Assembly: GCA_016207765.1 (NCBI GenBank)
Contig: JACQOY010000074.1
Span: 1 to 9,197, forward strand
Length of the DNA stretch: 9,197 bases
Origin: Deltaproteobacteria bacterium
GTDB lineage: Bacteria; UBA10199; SBBF01
Direction of reading: 5' to 3'
In this document: one piece after another, positions 1 to 6,520 of the stretch
How positions within the stretch are numbered: the stretch's first letter is position 1
Layout of the letters: each line of letters starts with the position of its first letter
Program-made: the position numbers and the translations under genes
The notes under the pieces: model-generated
What the model was told of the DNA's origin: nothing
The model's database searches: none
Seen by the model: the letters and a program-made list of their open reading frames with translations, nothing else

Positions 1-2007
1 AACATCGCCGAGGCGGCAATGATTGCGGGGCTGGCCAAGGCGCCGTCTCTTTATTCCCCTATCGCGAACCCCAAACTGGCCAAGGAAAGGCAGGAATATG
101 TTGTCGATCGGATGTACCATGTCGGGTTCATCACCAAAGAACAACGTGACAAGGCCAAAAGTTTTCCCTTGAAGGTCTATAGAGCGAATACCGACAAGGA
201 GTTCAATCTTCAATATGCCCCCTGGTTCACCGAATACATCCGCCGGTACATCCAGGAAAAATACGGCGAACAGGTTCCCTACACCCATGGCCTCCAAATC
301 TACACCACGGTCGATCTTTCGATGCAACACCAGGCCGACAGGGCCGTGGAACGGGGGATCCGCGAATTGGACAAACGACAGGGATACGTCGGCCCGGTCA
401 GAAAAATTCCGGAAGGTGAAATCCGGAAATTTGCGTCGGAAAACCATCTTAATCTCATCCGTGAAGCTCTTGAGACGGAATGGAATTATTTCAGCCCCTT
501 AACCACCGAGGAACTGAGCCTTCGCCCAACCCCTATTGAGCCAAACCGGTATTACCAGGCGGTAATCACAAAAGTCGACCGTCAGGGGCAAAACCTGGAG
601 GTGCTTGTGGGAAATGTGCCCGGAATCATCCGGGTGCACGACTATGCCTGGGCCCGAAAACGGAATCTCAATTCAGCAGGATATAACGACGCTTATTATA
701 TTCGTGATCCCCAGGGGATTTTTTTCGCCGGCGACGTCATCTGGGTAAAGAAAAAGGAGTCCGAACAGGCTGACGCGAAGGGAAAACCACCAGGTGGCAA
801 GGGATACGATGCCGGAAAAAATTATTTTTCCCTCGAACAGGATCCGGAGGTGGAATCGGCTCTTTTTTCCTACGAGCCCCAGTCGGGCTTTGTCCGGGCG
901 ATTGTCGGCGGGCGTGATTTCAAAAAGAGCGAATACAACCGGGCCATGCAGGCCATTCGTCAGACCGGATCGGCCATCAAGCCGCTTATTTATTCCGCCG
1001 CTCTCGACAAGGGGTATTCCGTCGGCACCGTCATTGAAGACTCCCCCATTTTCTACGAATACGCCCCGGGTCGTTTCTGGACACCCAAAAATTACGGCGG
1101 GGGTTACAAGGGGCCAACCACCTTTCGAAGCGCTCTGGTCAATTCCCGCAACGTGGTCACCGTGCGTATTCTCATGGATATCGGCGTTGATTATGTCGAT
1201 GCCTATGCGCGAAAACTCGGCATCACCACGCCGATCAACCGCTACTATTCAATGGCCCTTGGCGCCAACGACATGAAACTTTTCGAATTGTCCCGCGCTT
1301 TCGGTATTTTCCCAAATGGGGGCATTCTCCCGGAGCTTGTTTTCGTCAAAAGAATCACCGATCGTTATGGACGGGTTTTGGAGGAATACCGCCCGCGGGA
1401 GATCATCCCTTTTATGGAACAGTTGGCGAAGAACAGGGACAAAACTCATCAGAAAGACGACAACGGCACAGGTTTCAACCAAACCCTCCTGAAGGATGGG
1501 GAGAAATGGATAACCCAGGACAAAATAAAGCTCACCGAAATAGAAAAGAGAATTCTCTACGGCGATTATATACCGGAAGGTTATGTCCTGTCGCCTCGAA
1601 CGGCCTACACCATGGTCCAGTTGATGAACGATGTCGTCAACTTTGGGACCGGCTATAAAGTAAAAGCTCTTCAGAGGCCGGCGGCGGGAAAAACAGGCAC
1701 CACAAACGATGAAACCGACACCTGGTTTGTCGGATTTGTTCCCGATTTGTTCGCCGGCGTTTGGGTCGGGTTCGACAAGGTTCAAAAAATCGGAGGCCGG
1801 GAAACCGGTGGAAATACAGCGGCGCCCATTTTCCTTTACTACATGAGCGAGGTCTTGAAAGGAAAACCGGTGGCCAATTTCGAGATTCCGAAAGAAATCA
1901 ATACGGCGGCGCTCGATGCCCCCATCGACTTGACCGCCGGAGATGCTGAAGCGGGCGGGATTGAGGGAGCCGGAAGAGGAGCCGATTTTTTCATCTACGA
2001 TTTTTAA
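1..2007 (+). CDS. mrcA: Penicillin-binding protein 1A (bifunctional transglycosylase/transpeptidase), 5'-truncated by window edge
   Basis: This is the C-terminal part (668 residues) of a class A penicillin-binding protein, which polymerises and cross-links peptidoglycan on the periplasmic side of the inner membrane. The frame is open from base 1 and begins NIAEAAMIAGLAKAPS, the typical end of the glycosyltransferase domain, so the ATG at 19 is internal. The membrane anchor and catalytic glutamates lie outside the window. Next comes an OB-like linker (about 520-770) with the stretch NRYYQAVITKV. The transpeptidase domain shows SAIK (970-981, nucleophile serine), SRN (1144-1152) and KTGTTND (KTG at 1690-1698), so its active site is intact. 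A charged insertion of about 60 residues (about 1400-1584) separates two conserved transpeptidase segments. The protein ends FFIYDF. Family assignment is firm; PBP1A rather than 1B or 1C rests on the OB-type linker and overall layout. Confidence 0.95.
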   Translation, partial: NIAEAAMIAGLAKAPSLYSPIANPKLAKERQEYVVDRMYHVGFITKEQRDKAKSFPLKVYRANTDKEFNLQYAPWFTEYIRRYIQEKYGEQVPYTHGLQIYTTVDLSMQHQADRAVERGIRELDKRQGYVGPVRKIPEGEIRKFASENHLNLIREALETEWNYFSPLTTEELSLRPTPIEPNRYYQAVITKVDRQGQNLEVLVGNVPGIIRVHDYAWARKRNLNSAGYNDAYYIRDPQGIFFAGDVIWVKKKESEQADAKGKPPGGKGYDAGKNYFSLEQDPEVESALFSYEPQSGFVRAIVGGRDFKKSEYNRAMQAIRQTGSAIKPLIYSAALDKGYSVGTVIEDSPIFYEYAPGRFWTPKNYGGGYKGPTTFRSALVNSRNVVTVRILMDIGVDYVDAYARKLGITTPINRYYSMALGANDMKLFELSRAFGIFPNGGILPELVFVKRITDRYGRVLEEYRPREIIPFMEQLAKNRDKTHQKDDNGTGFNQTLLKDGEKWITQDKIKLTEIEKRILYGDYIPEGYVLSPRTAYTMVQLMNDVVNFGTGYKVKALQRPAAGKTGTTNDETDTWFVGFVPDLFAGVWVGFDKVQKIGGRETGGNTAAPIFLYYMSEVLKGKPVANFEIPKEINTAALDAPIDLTAGDAEAGGIEGAGRGADFFIYDF

Positions 2008-2123
2008 GGCGGCGGGGCCCCTCCAAAAAACCGGCGGGCAGGCACCGGCCAGTTATTTATTTACTCCCCTCTTGAAATGGGATACATTCGTAAAAATATC
2101 CACCACAACCGAAAGGAGCCGCT

Positions 2124-2513
2124 ATGAAAGTCGCCGCACTAATTCTTGGTTTGTTGGGATCTCTGGCCGCTGTCGGGCTGGGATCAAAATGGGTGACCGA
2201 TTACAACAAGTACGAGTCGACCATCGCTTCCATGCAGGAATTATCGGAGCAGATGGGGAGCGGTGTTCTTGCCGACAGTCTGGGGGAGGTTAAAAAACTC
2301 AAAAATGCCGGCTATGCCCTGGTTGGTCTCGGCATTCTGGCCTTTCTGGCGTCGGTCCTTGTTTTCAAGCTGGGCAAATTAAGCGGCCTTGTAATGCTGA
2401 TAGCGGCCATTGTGCCGGGGGTTCTGGCGCCCCAGGCCTTCGTCGCCACCGCTCTTTTGATTGTCGGCGGGATACTGGCTCTCCTGGCCAAATCAAAAAC
2501 CTCTGCGGCGTAG
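2124..2513 (+). CDS. Small four-helix membrane protein, function unknown
   Basis: A 129-residue protein I do not recognise. It has about four hydrophobic segments: residues 3-20, 62-81, 85-101 and 104-122. Between the first two lies a polar region (21-61) with charged residues and KKLKN just before the second helix. The first helix could be an uncleaved signal anchor. The start is supported by AAGGAG at 2113-2118, five bases before the ATG. It follows the penicillin-binding protein gene by 116 bp in the same direction. I found no convincing promoter in that gap (a TTGAAA at 2072-2077 has no good -10 partner), so co-transcription is possible. Its TAG stop falls inside the left arm of an inverted repeat shared with the convergent cyclophilin gene. 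The protein is likely real because the ribosome binding site, start and hydrophobic pattern agree. Confidence 0.8.
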   Translation: MKVAALILGLLGSLAAVGLGSKWVTDYNKYESTIASMQELSEQMGSGVLADSLGEVKKLKNAGYALVGLGILAFLASVLVFKLGKLSGLVMLIAAIVPGVLAPQAFVATALLIVGGILALLAKSKTSAA

Positions 2514-2559
2514 GGGCAATTCACCCCGAAGGGGCCCCTGTGGGGTGAATTGCCCCTAC
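2510..2559. repeat. Palindromic repeat with GTAGGGGC ends, between convergent genes
   Basis: Perfect 18-bp inverted repeat: left arm GTAGGGGCAATTCACCCC (2510-2527), right arm its exact complement (2542-2559), with a 14-base loop that itself contains GGGGCCCC. The left arm supplies the TAG stop (2511-2513) of the small membrane protein and the right arm supplies the TAG stop (2556-2558, minus) of the cyclophilin. It could act as a bidirectional terminator or 3'-end stabiliser, but neither side has a T-run, so it is not a standard intrinsic terminator. The eight terminal bases match those of the palindrome at 4897-4924, which suggests a dispersed REP or MITE-like family. Confidence 0.85.
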
Positions 2560-3146
2560 TTTATGAGAATTTCAACGTCGTTGATTTTGTCTCCCCGCTG
2601 GATTTTTTGGGCGACGTCCATGCCCGATTTCACTTGGCCGAAAACCGTATAAGCGCCGTTCAAGAACGACGTTGCTTCAAGCATAATATAGAATTGCGAA
2701 CCGCTGGAGCGTCTTTGGGGGTTCACCTGATCACCGGTGCGCGCCCAGGCCAAGGCTCCCTTGATGTGGGGCAAGCCGATTTCGGCGGGAATTGTATAAC
2801 CGGGCCCGCCGGTGCCGTTGCCCGCCGGATCCCCTCCTTGAATGACAAAACCGGGCTCCACGCGGTGGAAGGTCAGGCCGTCGTAAAAATCGGCCTTGGC
2901 CAATTGGACAAAATTGGTGACCGAAAAGGGTGCCTTATCGGGATAAAGCTCCACCGTGATATCCCCCTTCGCCGTTTTGATAACCGCCTCGTATTTTTTG
3001 CCCGTTTCAAACTTCATTGGCATTTTTGGTTCAGAAACATCCATTGTTCCTCCTTTTGCGATTGTGCCCATAGACAGCAATAGAAAAACAAAAATCAAAC
3101 ACCACAGTTTTGAACTTTGAACTTTGAACTTTGAACTTTTATCCAT
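2556..3146 (-). CDS. Cyclophilin-type peptidyl-prolyl cis-trans isomerase, with export signal if the upstream start is used
   Basis: Catalyses cis-trans isomerisation of X-Pro bonds to help protein folding. The cyclophilin domain spans about residues 50-196 and shows FHR (93-95, with the catalytic arginine R95), GFVIQGGDP (99-107) and GSQFYI (149-154). Phenylalanine (F161) sits where eukaryotic cyclophilins carry the drug-binding tryptophan, as is common in bacteria. From the ATG at 3146 the protein is 196 residues with a basic N-terminus and a hydrophobic segment (14-26) resembling a signal peptide, so the product would be periplasmic. That ATG has a perfect GGAGGTGATC six bases upstream (counting from GGAGG) and overlaps the deacylase stop (ATGGATAA), suggesting translational coupling. 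A second strong start at 3044 (residue 35) would give a cytosolic form of 162 residues. Residues 3-12 are encoded by a heptanucleotide repeat. Last gene of the operon. Confidence 0.93.
   Translation of the reverse strand: MDKSSKFKVQSSKLWCLIFVFLLLSMGTIAKGGTMDVSEPKMPMKFETGKKYEAVIKTAKGDITVELYPDKAPFSVTNFVQLAKADFYDGLTFHRVEPGFVIQGGDPAGNGTGGPGYTIPAEIGLPHIKGALAWARTGDQVNPQRRSSGSQFYIMLEATSFLNGAYTVFGQVKSGMDVAQKIQRGDKINDVEILIK
3042..3056 (-). promoter_or_regulatory. Strong internal ribosome binding site and alternative start of the cyclophilin
   Basis: On the minus strand the sequence reads AAAGGAGG (3056-3049), then AACA, then ATG (3044-3042), in frame with the cyclophilin. Initiation here would give MDVSEPKMPMKFETG, which lacks the hydrophobic export segment but keeps the whole catalytic domain. 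The match to the Shine-Dalgarno consensus is as good as that of the upstream start; which start is used cannot be told from the sequence. Confidence 0.6.
3112..3139. repeat. Heptanucleotide tandem repeat, four units of GAACTTT (AAAGTTC on the minus strand)
   Basis: Four perfect tandem copies of a 7-bp unit, with extra T residues flanking both ends. It lies within the first 12 codons of the longer cyclophilin form, seven bases after the A of the upstream ATG. Because seven is not a multiple of three, gain or loss of one unit would shift the frame between the upstream start and the export segment. It encodes the SSKFKVQSSK stretch. Confidence 0.95.
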
Positions 3147-4080
3147 GGATCACCTCCAAAATGGCTTCAACCCCTTCCTGCAATCCTTTCATATCATATC
3201 CCCCTTCCAGAACAAAAACGATTTTTGCGCCAGTGGCGCCGCCGGCATATTTTTGGGCGACATCCAAGAGATTTCGCGCCATCATTTTAAATCCCCCTTT
3301 GGTGATTTTCATCCCCCCGAGCGGATCACGCTTGTGAGCATCAAAACCGGCTGAGACCAGCACAAATTCCGGTCGGTATTCATGCAGGGCCGGCAGAATC
3401 TTTTCGTCGTAGCCTTTTTTATAATCATCATCGTCACCAAGCGCATCGAAGGGGAGATTCAATGTGTACCCCTTCCCTTTTCCCTCACCCGTTTCATGGG
3501 CCGCGCCGGTACCGGGATAAAACGGAAAACGATGCGTCGAAATATAAAAAACATCGTCGCGGTCGTAAAAAAAATGTTGGGTCCCGTTTCCGTGATGGAC
3601 ATCGATATCGACAATGGCAACCCGTTTGAGCCCCTTTTGGCGAACCAGATACTCCGCGGCGACGGCAATGTTGTTAAAAAGACAAAATCCCATCGCCCGG
3701 GTCGATTCGGCATGGTGTCCCGGCGGTCGGGGAAAGGCAAAGGCGTTGTCTACCTTTTTGGTCCAGACCGATTCCACCGCCTCCAAAAGCCCCCCAACGG
3801 CCAGAAAAGCAGACTCGGATGAGCCGGAACCAAAAGGGGTATCGAGATCGAAATATCCATGATCCGCATTCGCCGTTTTTTTGACATTCTCAATATGCTC
3901 CTTCGAATGCACCCAGCCTATTTCTTCTTCGGTAGCCGCTCTTGGAACCAGGCGGATCAGCGTTGAATCGGTATCGAGGACTTCTTTGATGGCAAGCAAA
4001 CGGCGGGGACATTCAGGATGCCCTTTGCCGGTGTCATGTTTTAAAAAACGGGAATCCCAAATGATGCCGGTCTTCGACAT
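3139..4080 (-). CDS. Class II-type histone deacetylase-like protein (lysine deacylase, HDAC/AcuC superfamily)
   Basis: A 313-residue Zn-dependent deacetylase-fold enzyme; family members hydrolyse acyl-lysine in proteins or acetylated polyamines. The motifs are complete: RPPGHHA with the catalytic pair H122-H123, GFCLFNN (131-137), DIDVHHGNGTQ (158-168) with zinc ligands D160 and H162, SAGFDAHKRDPLG (243-255) with the third ligand D247, and LEGGYD (291-296) with the transition-state tyrosine Y295. It should therefore be active. I place the start at 4080 (MSKTGIIWDSRFL): the ATG comes one base after the TAA of the preceding gene, and a 65-codon upstream extension would only overlap that gene and matches no family sequence. 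Upstream GGAAC is a weak ribosome binding site, so coupling to the preceding gene is likely. No signal peptide, so cytoplasmic. Substrate is unknown; position in a carboxylase operon suggests acyl-lysine from acetyl- or propionyl-CoA, an inference. Confidence 0.93.
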   Translation of the reverse strand: MSKTGIIWDSRFLKHDTGKGHPECPRRLLAIKEVLDTDSTLIRLVPRAATEEEIGWVHSKEHIENVKKTANADHGYFDLDTPFGSGSSESAFLAVGGLLEAVESVWTKKVDNAFAFPRPPGHHAESTRAMGFCLFNNIAVAAEYLVRQKGLKRVAIVDIDVHHGNGTQHFFYDRDDVFYISTHRFPFYPGTGAAHETGEGKGKGYTLNLPFDALGDDDDYKKGYDEKILPALHEYRPEFVLVSAGFDAHKRDPLGGMKITKGGFKMMARNLLDVAQKYAGGATGAKIVFVLEGGYDMKGLQEGVEAILEVIHG

Positions 4081-4081
4081 G

Positions 4082-4357
4082 TTACTTGTTCCAGGATTCT
4101 TCGAGGGCCAATCGCGCCTCTTTTTCGGCCTCGGCGGCCAGACGCAGGGCTTCGTCTTTGTTCGCCTCCTGCTGGGCCTTCCACAAAAGCTCCACAGCAT
4201 TCCGATAATGCTCCCGGCTTTTCGTGTCGGCATGATGGATCCGTGCCGCCCGGACAGCATAAACCGCGTTACCAATGGAATGGGTTATTTCGTCGGCAAA
4301 CAAATTTGAAGAAACCAAAGAAACGAACAAAAAAACCGGAAGAGTCAGCTGTTTCAT
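4082..4357 (-). CDS. Small exported helical protein (DUF4398-like)
   Basis: A 91-residue protein with a clear signal peptide: basic start MKQ, hydrophobic core 6-20, likely cleavage after A21 (NLFA|DE). The mature part (about 70 residues) is one or two charged amphipathic helices rich in Ala, Glu, Lys and Arg, with a pattern of the type AVxAVRAAR...YxxAxxLxxKAxxEA...ALxLAAEAEKEARLA. This resembles short periplasmic DUF4398 proteins, whose function is not established; the resemblance is by eye only. Expected location is the periplasm; no cysteine is present, so it is not a lipoprotein. The gene lies 15 bp after the biotin carrier gene and one base before the deacylase ATG, clearly part of the same transcript. 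AGGG lies a few bases before the ATG as a modest ribosome binding site. Confidence 0.8.
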   Translation of the reverse strand: MKQLTLPVFLFVSLVSSNLFADEITHSIGNAVYAVRAARIHHADTKSREHYRNAVELLWKAQQEANKDEALRLAAEAEKEARLALEESWNK

Positions 4358-4372
4358 GCACCCTACAGTATC

Positions 4373-4891
4373 CTATTCAATGACAACCAGCAAGGCCCCG
4401 CTTTCGACCGACTGGCCTGCGGAGACTTTCACTTCGGTAACCGTGCCGGCCTTGGGGGATTTCATCTCGTTTTCCATCTTCATCGCCTCGAGGACAACCA
4501 CTCCCTGCCCCTCCGAAACAACATCCCCCTTTTTCACGGCGACGCTGACTATTTTACCCGGCATCTGGGCGGTCAGTTCCACCTTTCCCTCGATTTTACC
4601 ACCGGCCGGTCTCGATGCCGGTTTGGCCTTTTTGGCTTTTCCCGCATCGTCGAGCTGAAAATAGAGATGCTCTCCATGAAGAAAAGCCTGCAGTTCGGAG
4701 GCGGTTTGGTGGAAACGAAGATCGTCCGATCGCCCTTCGTGCACAACCGAATAATGATTCGGCCCGGCCAGATGCACGTCGACCTCCCATGTTTTGCTGT
4801 TGGAAATGATGCGCAGGCGGCCGGGGGCCATCTCCTCGATTTCGATCGGCGTCTCTTTTCCGTCGTGAGTAGCGAGAAATTTTTTTGGCAT
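4373..4891 (-). CDS. Biotin carboxyl carrier protein subunit of acyl-CoA carboxylase
   Basis: A 172-residue carrier that shuttles carboxybiotin between the biotin carboxylase and carboxyltransferase encoded just upstream. The C-terminal biotinyl domain (about 103-172) has EAMKM at 135-139; K138 is the biotinylated lysine. PGKIVSVAVKKGD (111-123) and a matching second half (KAGTVTEVKVSAGQSV) form the two symmetric halves of the barrel. A Lys/Ala/Pro-rich linker (about 85-100) precedes it. Residues 1-82 form a separate beta-rich segment that may correspond to part of the BT domain, which bridges subunits in fused propionyl-CoA carboxylase alpha chains; this is inference. The start codon lies six bases after a perfect palindrome and has no recognisable Shine-Dalgarno sequence. 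No nearer in-frame start with a better site is evident. Confidence 0.95.
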   Translation of the reverse strand: MPKKFLATHDGKETPIEIEEMAPGRLRIISNSKTWEVDVHLAGPNHYSVVHEGRSDDLRFHQTASELQAFLHGEHLYFQLDDAGKAKKAKPASRPAGGKIEGKVELTAQMPGKIVSVAVKKGDVVSEGQGVVVLEAMKMENEMKSPKAGTVTEVKVSAGQSVESGALLVVIE

Positions 4892-4896
4892 AATTC

Positions 4897-4924
4897 GTAG
4901 GGGCGTATTGCAATACGCCCCTAC
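4897..4924. repeat. Perfect 28-bp palindrome with GTAGGGGC ends, between biotin carboxylase and carrier genes
   Basis: Fourteen-base arms (GTAGGGGCGTATTG and its exact complement) meet with no spacer. It fills most of the 36-bp gap between the biotin carboxylase stop (4928-4930) and the carrier ATG (4891), ending six bases before that ATG on the mRNA. The outer eight bases are identical to those of the repeat at 2510-2559 while the interior differs, as expected for members of one dispersed palindrome family. No T-run follows, so it is unlikely to be a classical terminator. Confidence 0.9.
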
Positions 4925-4927
4925 ACG

Positions 4928-6520
4928 TCAAAATCGTTGACCTAACGTATCCCTCAAACCTTGCGCTTTCCACTGGGACATCGTTTCTCTCCCGACAGTC
5001 GCCACGCCGGACACGGGAGCGGCCACAGGCCGCTTTGTTCGGTCATAGGCCGCAACGCCGAAGATAATCTCTTTCGGCAGATCGACCGGCCGGCGTTTCA
5101 AAAGTTCCGGATGATCGTCGATAAAATGGGTGTACATTTTACCGGACAGCACATCCGGGTTCTCGACAAGGGTTCTTAGAAACGGGATGTTGTTTTTGAA
5201 TCCACCGATTTCGTATTCGCGGAGGGCCCTTTGCATCCTCTGAAAGGCATGCCGGCGGTTTTCACCCCAGGTGATGAGCTTGGCAATGAGAGGATCATAA
5301 TAGATGGGAATCATCGCCCCTTCATAAACGCCGCTGTCGTTCCGGACACCCGGGCCTTCGGGGATGGTCATCCATTCGATCCTTCCCGGAGAGGGGAAAA
5401 AATTGTTTTCGGGATCCTCGGCGTAAAGCCGGCACTCCACCGCATGTCCCCGCATGATGATGTCCGATTGTTTCAAAGAAAACGGCTTTCCTTCGGCGAT
5501 TTCAATCTGGAGTTTGACCAGATCGAGGCCGGTGATCAGTTCGGTGACCGGGTGCTCCACCTGTAGGCGGGTGTTCATCTCGAGAAAATAAAAATTTTCA
5601 TCTTTGTCGACCAAAAATTCGAGAGTTCCCACTCCGGTATAACCCACCGAAGCGGCCAAACGAACAGCGGCTTCAGTCATTTTTTTTCGGGTATTGGCCG
5701 ATATGAAGGGCGACGGCGCTTCTTCGATCACCTTCTGATGGCGCCGTTGAAGAGAACACTCACGCTCAAACAAATGGAGCCCGTTTCCCTGTTGATCAAA
5801 GGCAATCTGTACTTCAACATGCCTCGGATTTAATATTGCTTTTTCAATATATAGCCTATCATCATTAAAGCTTTTCTTTGCCTCTGATGCGGCGCGGGTC
5901 AGGGAGGCTTCCATATCGGCTTCCTTCTCGACCAAACGCATTCCCTTTCCCCCGCCGCCGGACACCGCCTTTAAAAAAACGGGGTAGCCGATTTTTTTGG
6001 CAATCCCTTTGGCCTCAGCGGCATCCTTGAGGGGCTCTTTGGTGCCGGGCACCATCGGCACTTTGGCCGCCTCTGCAATCTTACGGGCGCCGATCTTGCT
6101 CCCCATGGCCTCAATAGTCTCCGGTTTGGGACCCAGAAAGATGATCCCGGCATCGGCACAGGCCTTGGAGAAGGCCGACTTCTCGGACAAAAAGCCATAT
6201 CCGGGATGAATGGCATCGGCGCCGCTTTTTTTGGCGGCATCGATGATTTTTTCGGGGATGAGATAGCTCTCAACAGAGGGGGCTGGTCCGATGCAATGCG
6301 CCTCATCCGCCACCTGGACATGAAGGGCCGCCCGGTCGGCCTCCGAATAGATTGCCACGGTCTCTATGCCCAAATCACGGCAGGTCCGCATGATGCGGAC
6401 GGCAATCTCGCCGCGGTTGGCAATGAGTATTTTTTTGATGGTTCGAATTCGCTCACCATCAACCCTGAGCGAGGAGGAACGAGTCGAAGGGTTGATTTTT
6501 TTAGAGGGGGATGTTGCCAT
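4928..6520 (-). CDS. accC: Biotin carboxylase subunit of acetyl-/propionyl-CoA carboxylase
   Basis: A 530-residue ATP-grasp enzyme that carboxylates biotin on the carrier protein using ATP and bicarbonate. The N-terminal domain (28-130) contains [16 protein letters not shown] and HPGYGFLSE (105-113). The ATP-grasp region shows the glycine loop SGGGGKGM (187-194), [16 protein letters not shown] (252-267) and [14 protein letters not shown] (314-327, with catalytic and metal-binding residues). The C-terminal domain has FFPSPGRIE (374-382) and YYDPLIAKL (407-415). After about 481 there is only a short tail ending in the WKAQG region, and no biotin domain, matching split rather than fused enzymes. 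The ATG at 6520 overlaps the carboxyltransferase gene by 20 bp and is the only in-frame ATG before the conserved domain. The first 27 residues are extra relative to typical biotin carboxylases; residues 9-21 are encoded by an inverted repeat. Weak GAAGAAG precedes the start. Confidence 0.95.
   Translation of the reverse strand: MATSPSKKINPSTRSSSLRVDGERIRTIKKILIANRGEIAVRIMRTCRDLGIETVAIYSEADRAALHVQVADEAHCIGPAPSVESYLIPEKIIDAAKKSGADAIHPGYGFLSEKSAFSKACADAGIIFLGPKPETIEAMGSKIGARKIAEAAKVPMVPGTKEPLKDAAEAKGIAKKIGYPVFLKAVSGGGGKGMRLVEKEADMEASLTRAASEAKKSFNDDRLYIEKAILNPRHVEVQIAFDQQGNGLHLFERECSLQRRHQKVIEEAPSPFISANTRKKMTEAAVRLAASVGYTGVGTLEFLVDKDENFYFLEMNTRLQVEHPVTELITGLDLVKLQIEIAEGKPFSLKQSDIIMRGHAVECRLYAEDPENNFFPSPGRIEWMTIPEGPGVRNDSGVYEGAMIPIYYDPLIAKLITWGENRRHAFQRMQRALREYEIGGFKNNIPFLRTLVENPDVLSGKMYTHFIDDHPELLKRRPVDLPKEIIFGVAAYDRTKRPVAAPVSGVATVGRETMSQWKAQGLRDTLGQRF
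6458..6496. repeat. Inverted repeat at the carboxyltransferase/biotin carboxylase junction, translated into the biotin carboxylase N-terminus
   Basis: Nine-base perfect arms ATCAACCCT (6458-6466) and AGGGTTGAT (6488-6496) around a 21-base interior beginning GAGCGAGG and ending GAGTCGA. The CCCTGAGCGAG...CGAGTCGAAGGG layout resembles short dispersed repeats I recall from many environmental genomes; that recognition is from memory. It begins five bases after the carboxyltransferase stop codon (minus direction) and encodes residues 9-21 of the biotin carboxylase. Confidence 0.65.

Noticed and set aside
1249..1785. 178-codon open frame antisense to the penicillin-binding protein gene
   Set aside because: It lies entirely opposite a well-supported transpeptidase coding region and has no recognisable domain or ribosome binding site.
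2008..2060. GC-rich ggggcccc and ccgg repeats after the penicillin-binding protein stop as a terminator
   Set aside because: The possible stems are only four to eight bases, poorly ordered, and lack a following T-run.
2072..2100. TTGAAA as the -35 of a promoter for the small membrane protein
   Set aside because: No acceptable -10 hexamer at 16-18 bases; AATATC and neighbours match the consensus poorly.
2510..2559. Inverted repeat as a classical rho-independent terminator
   Set aside because: The stem is long and GC-rich but neither side is followed by a T-run, and the same termini occur in an intra-operon palindrome, so a repeat element is the better call.
2550..3083. 177-codon plus-strand open frame opposite the cyclophilin
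   Set aside because: A shadow of the cyclophilin coding strand; the translation shows no domain and the minus-strand frame has all cyclophilin motifs.
4081..4275. 65-codon N-terminal extension of the deacylase frame
   Set aside because: It overlaps the exported helical protein gene in another frame, is Arg/Pro-rich, and the family sequence begins at MSKTGIIWDSRFL with an ATG directly after the preceding stop.
4359..4367. GCACCCTAC near the exported protein start as a decayed half of the GTAGGGGC palindrome family
   Set aside because: Only one imperfect end and no partner arm; likely chance.
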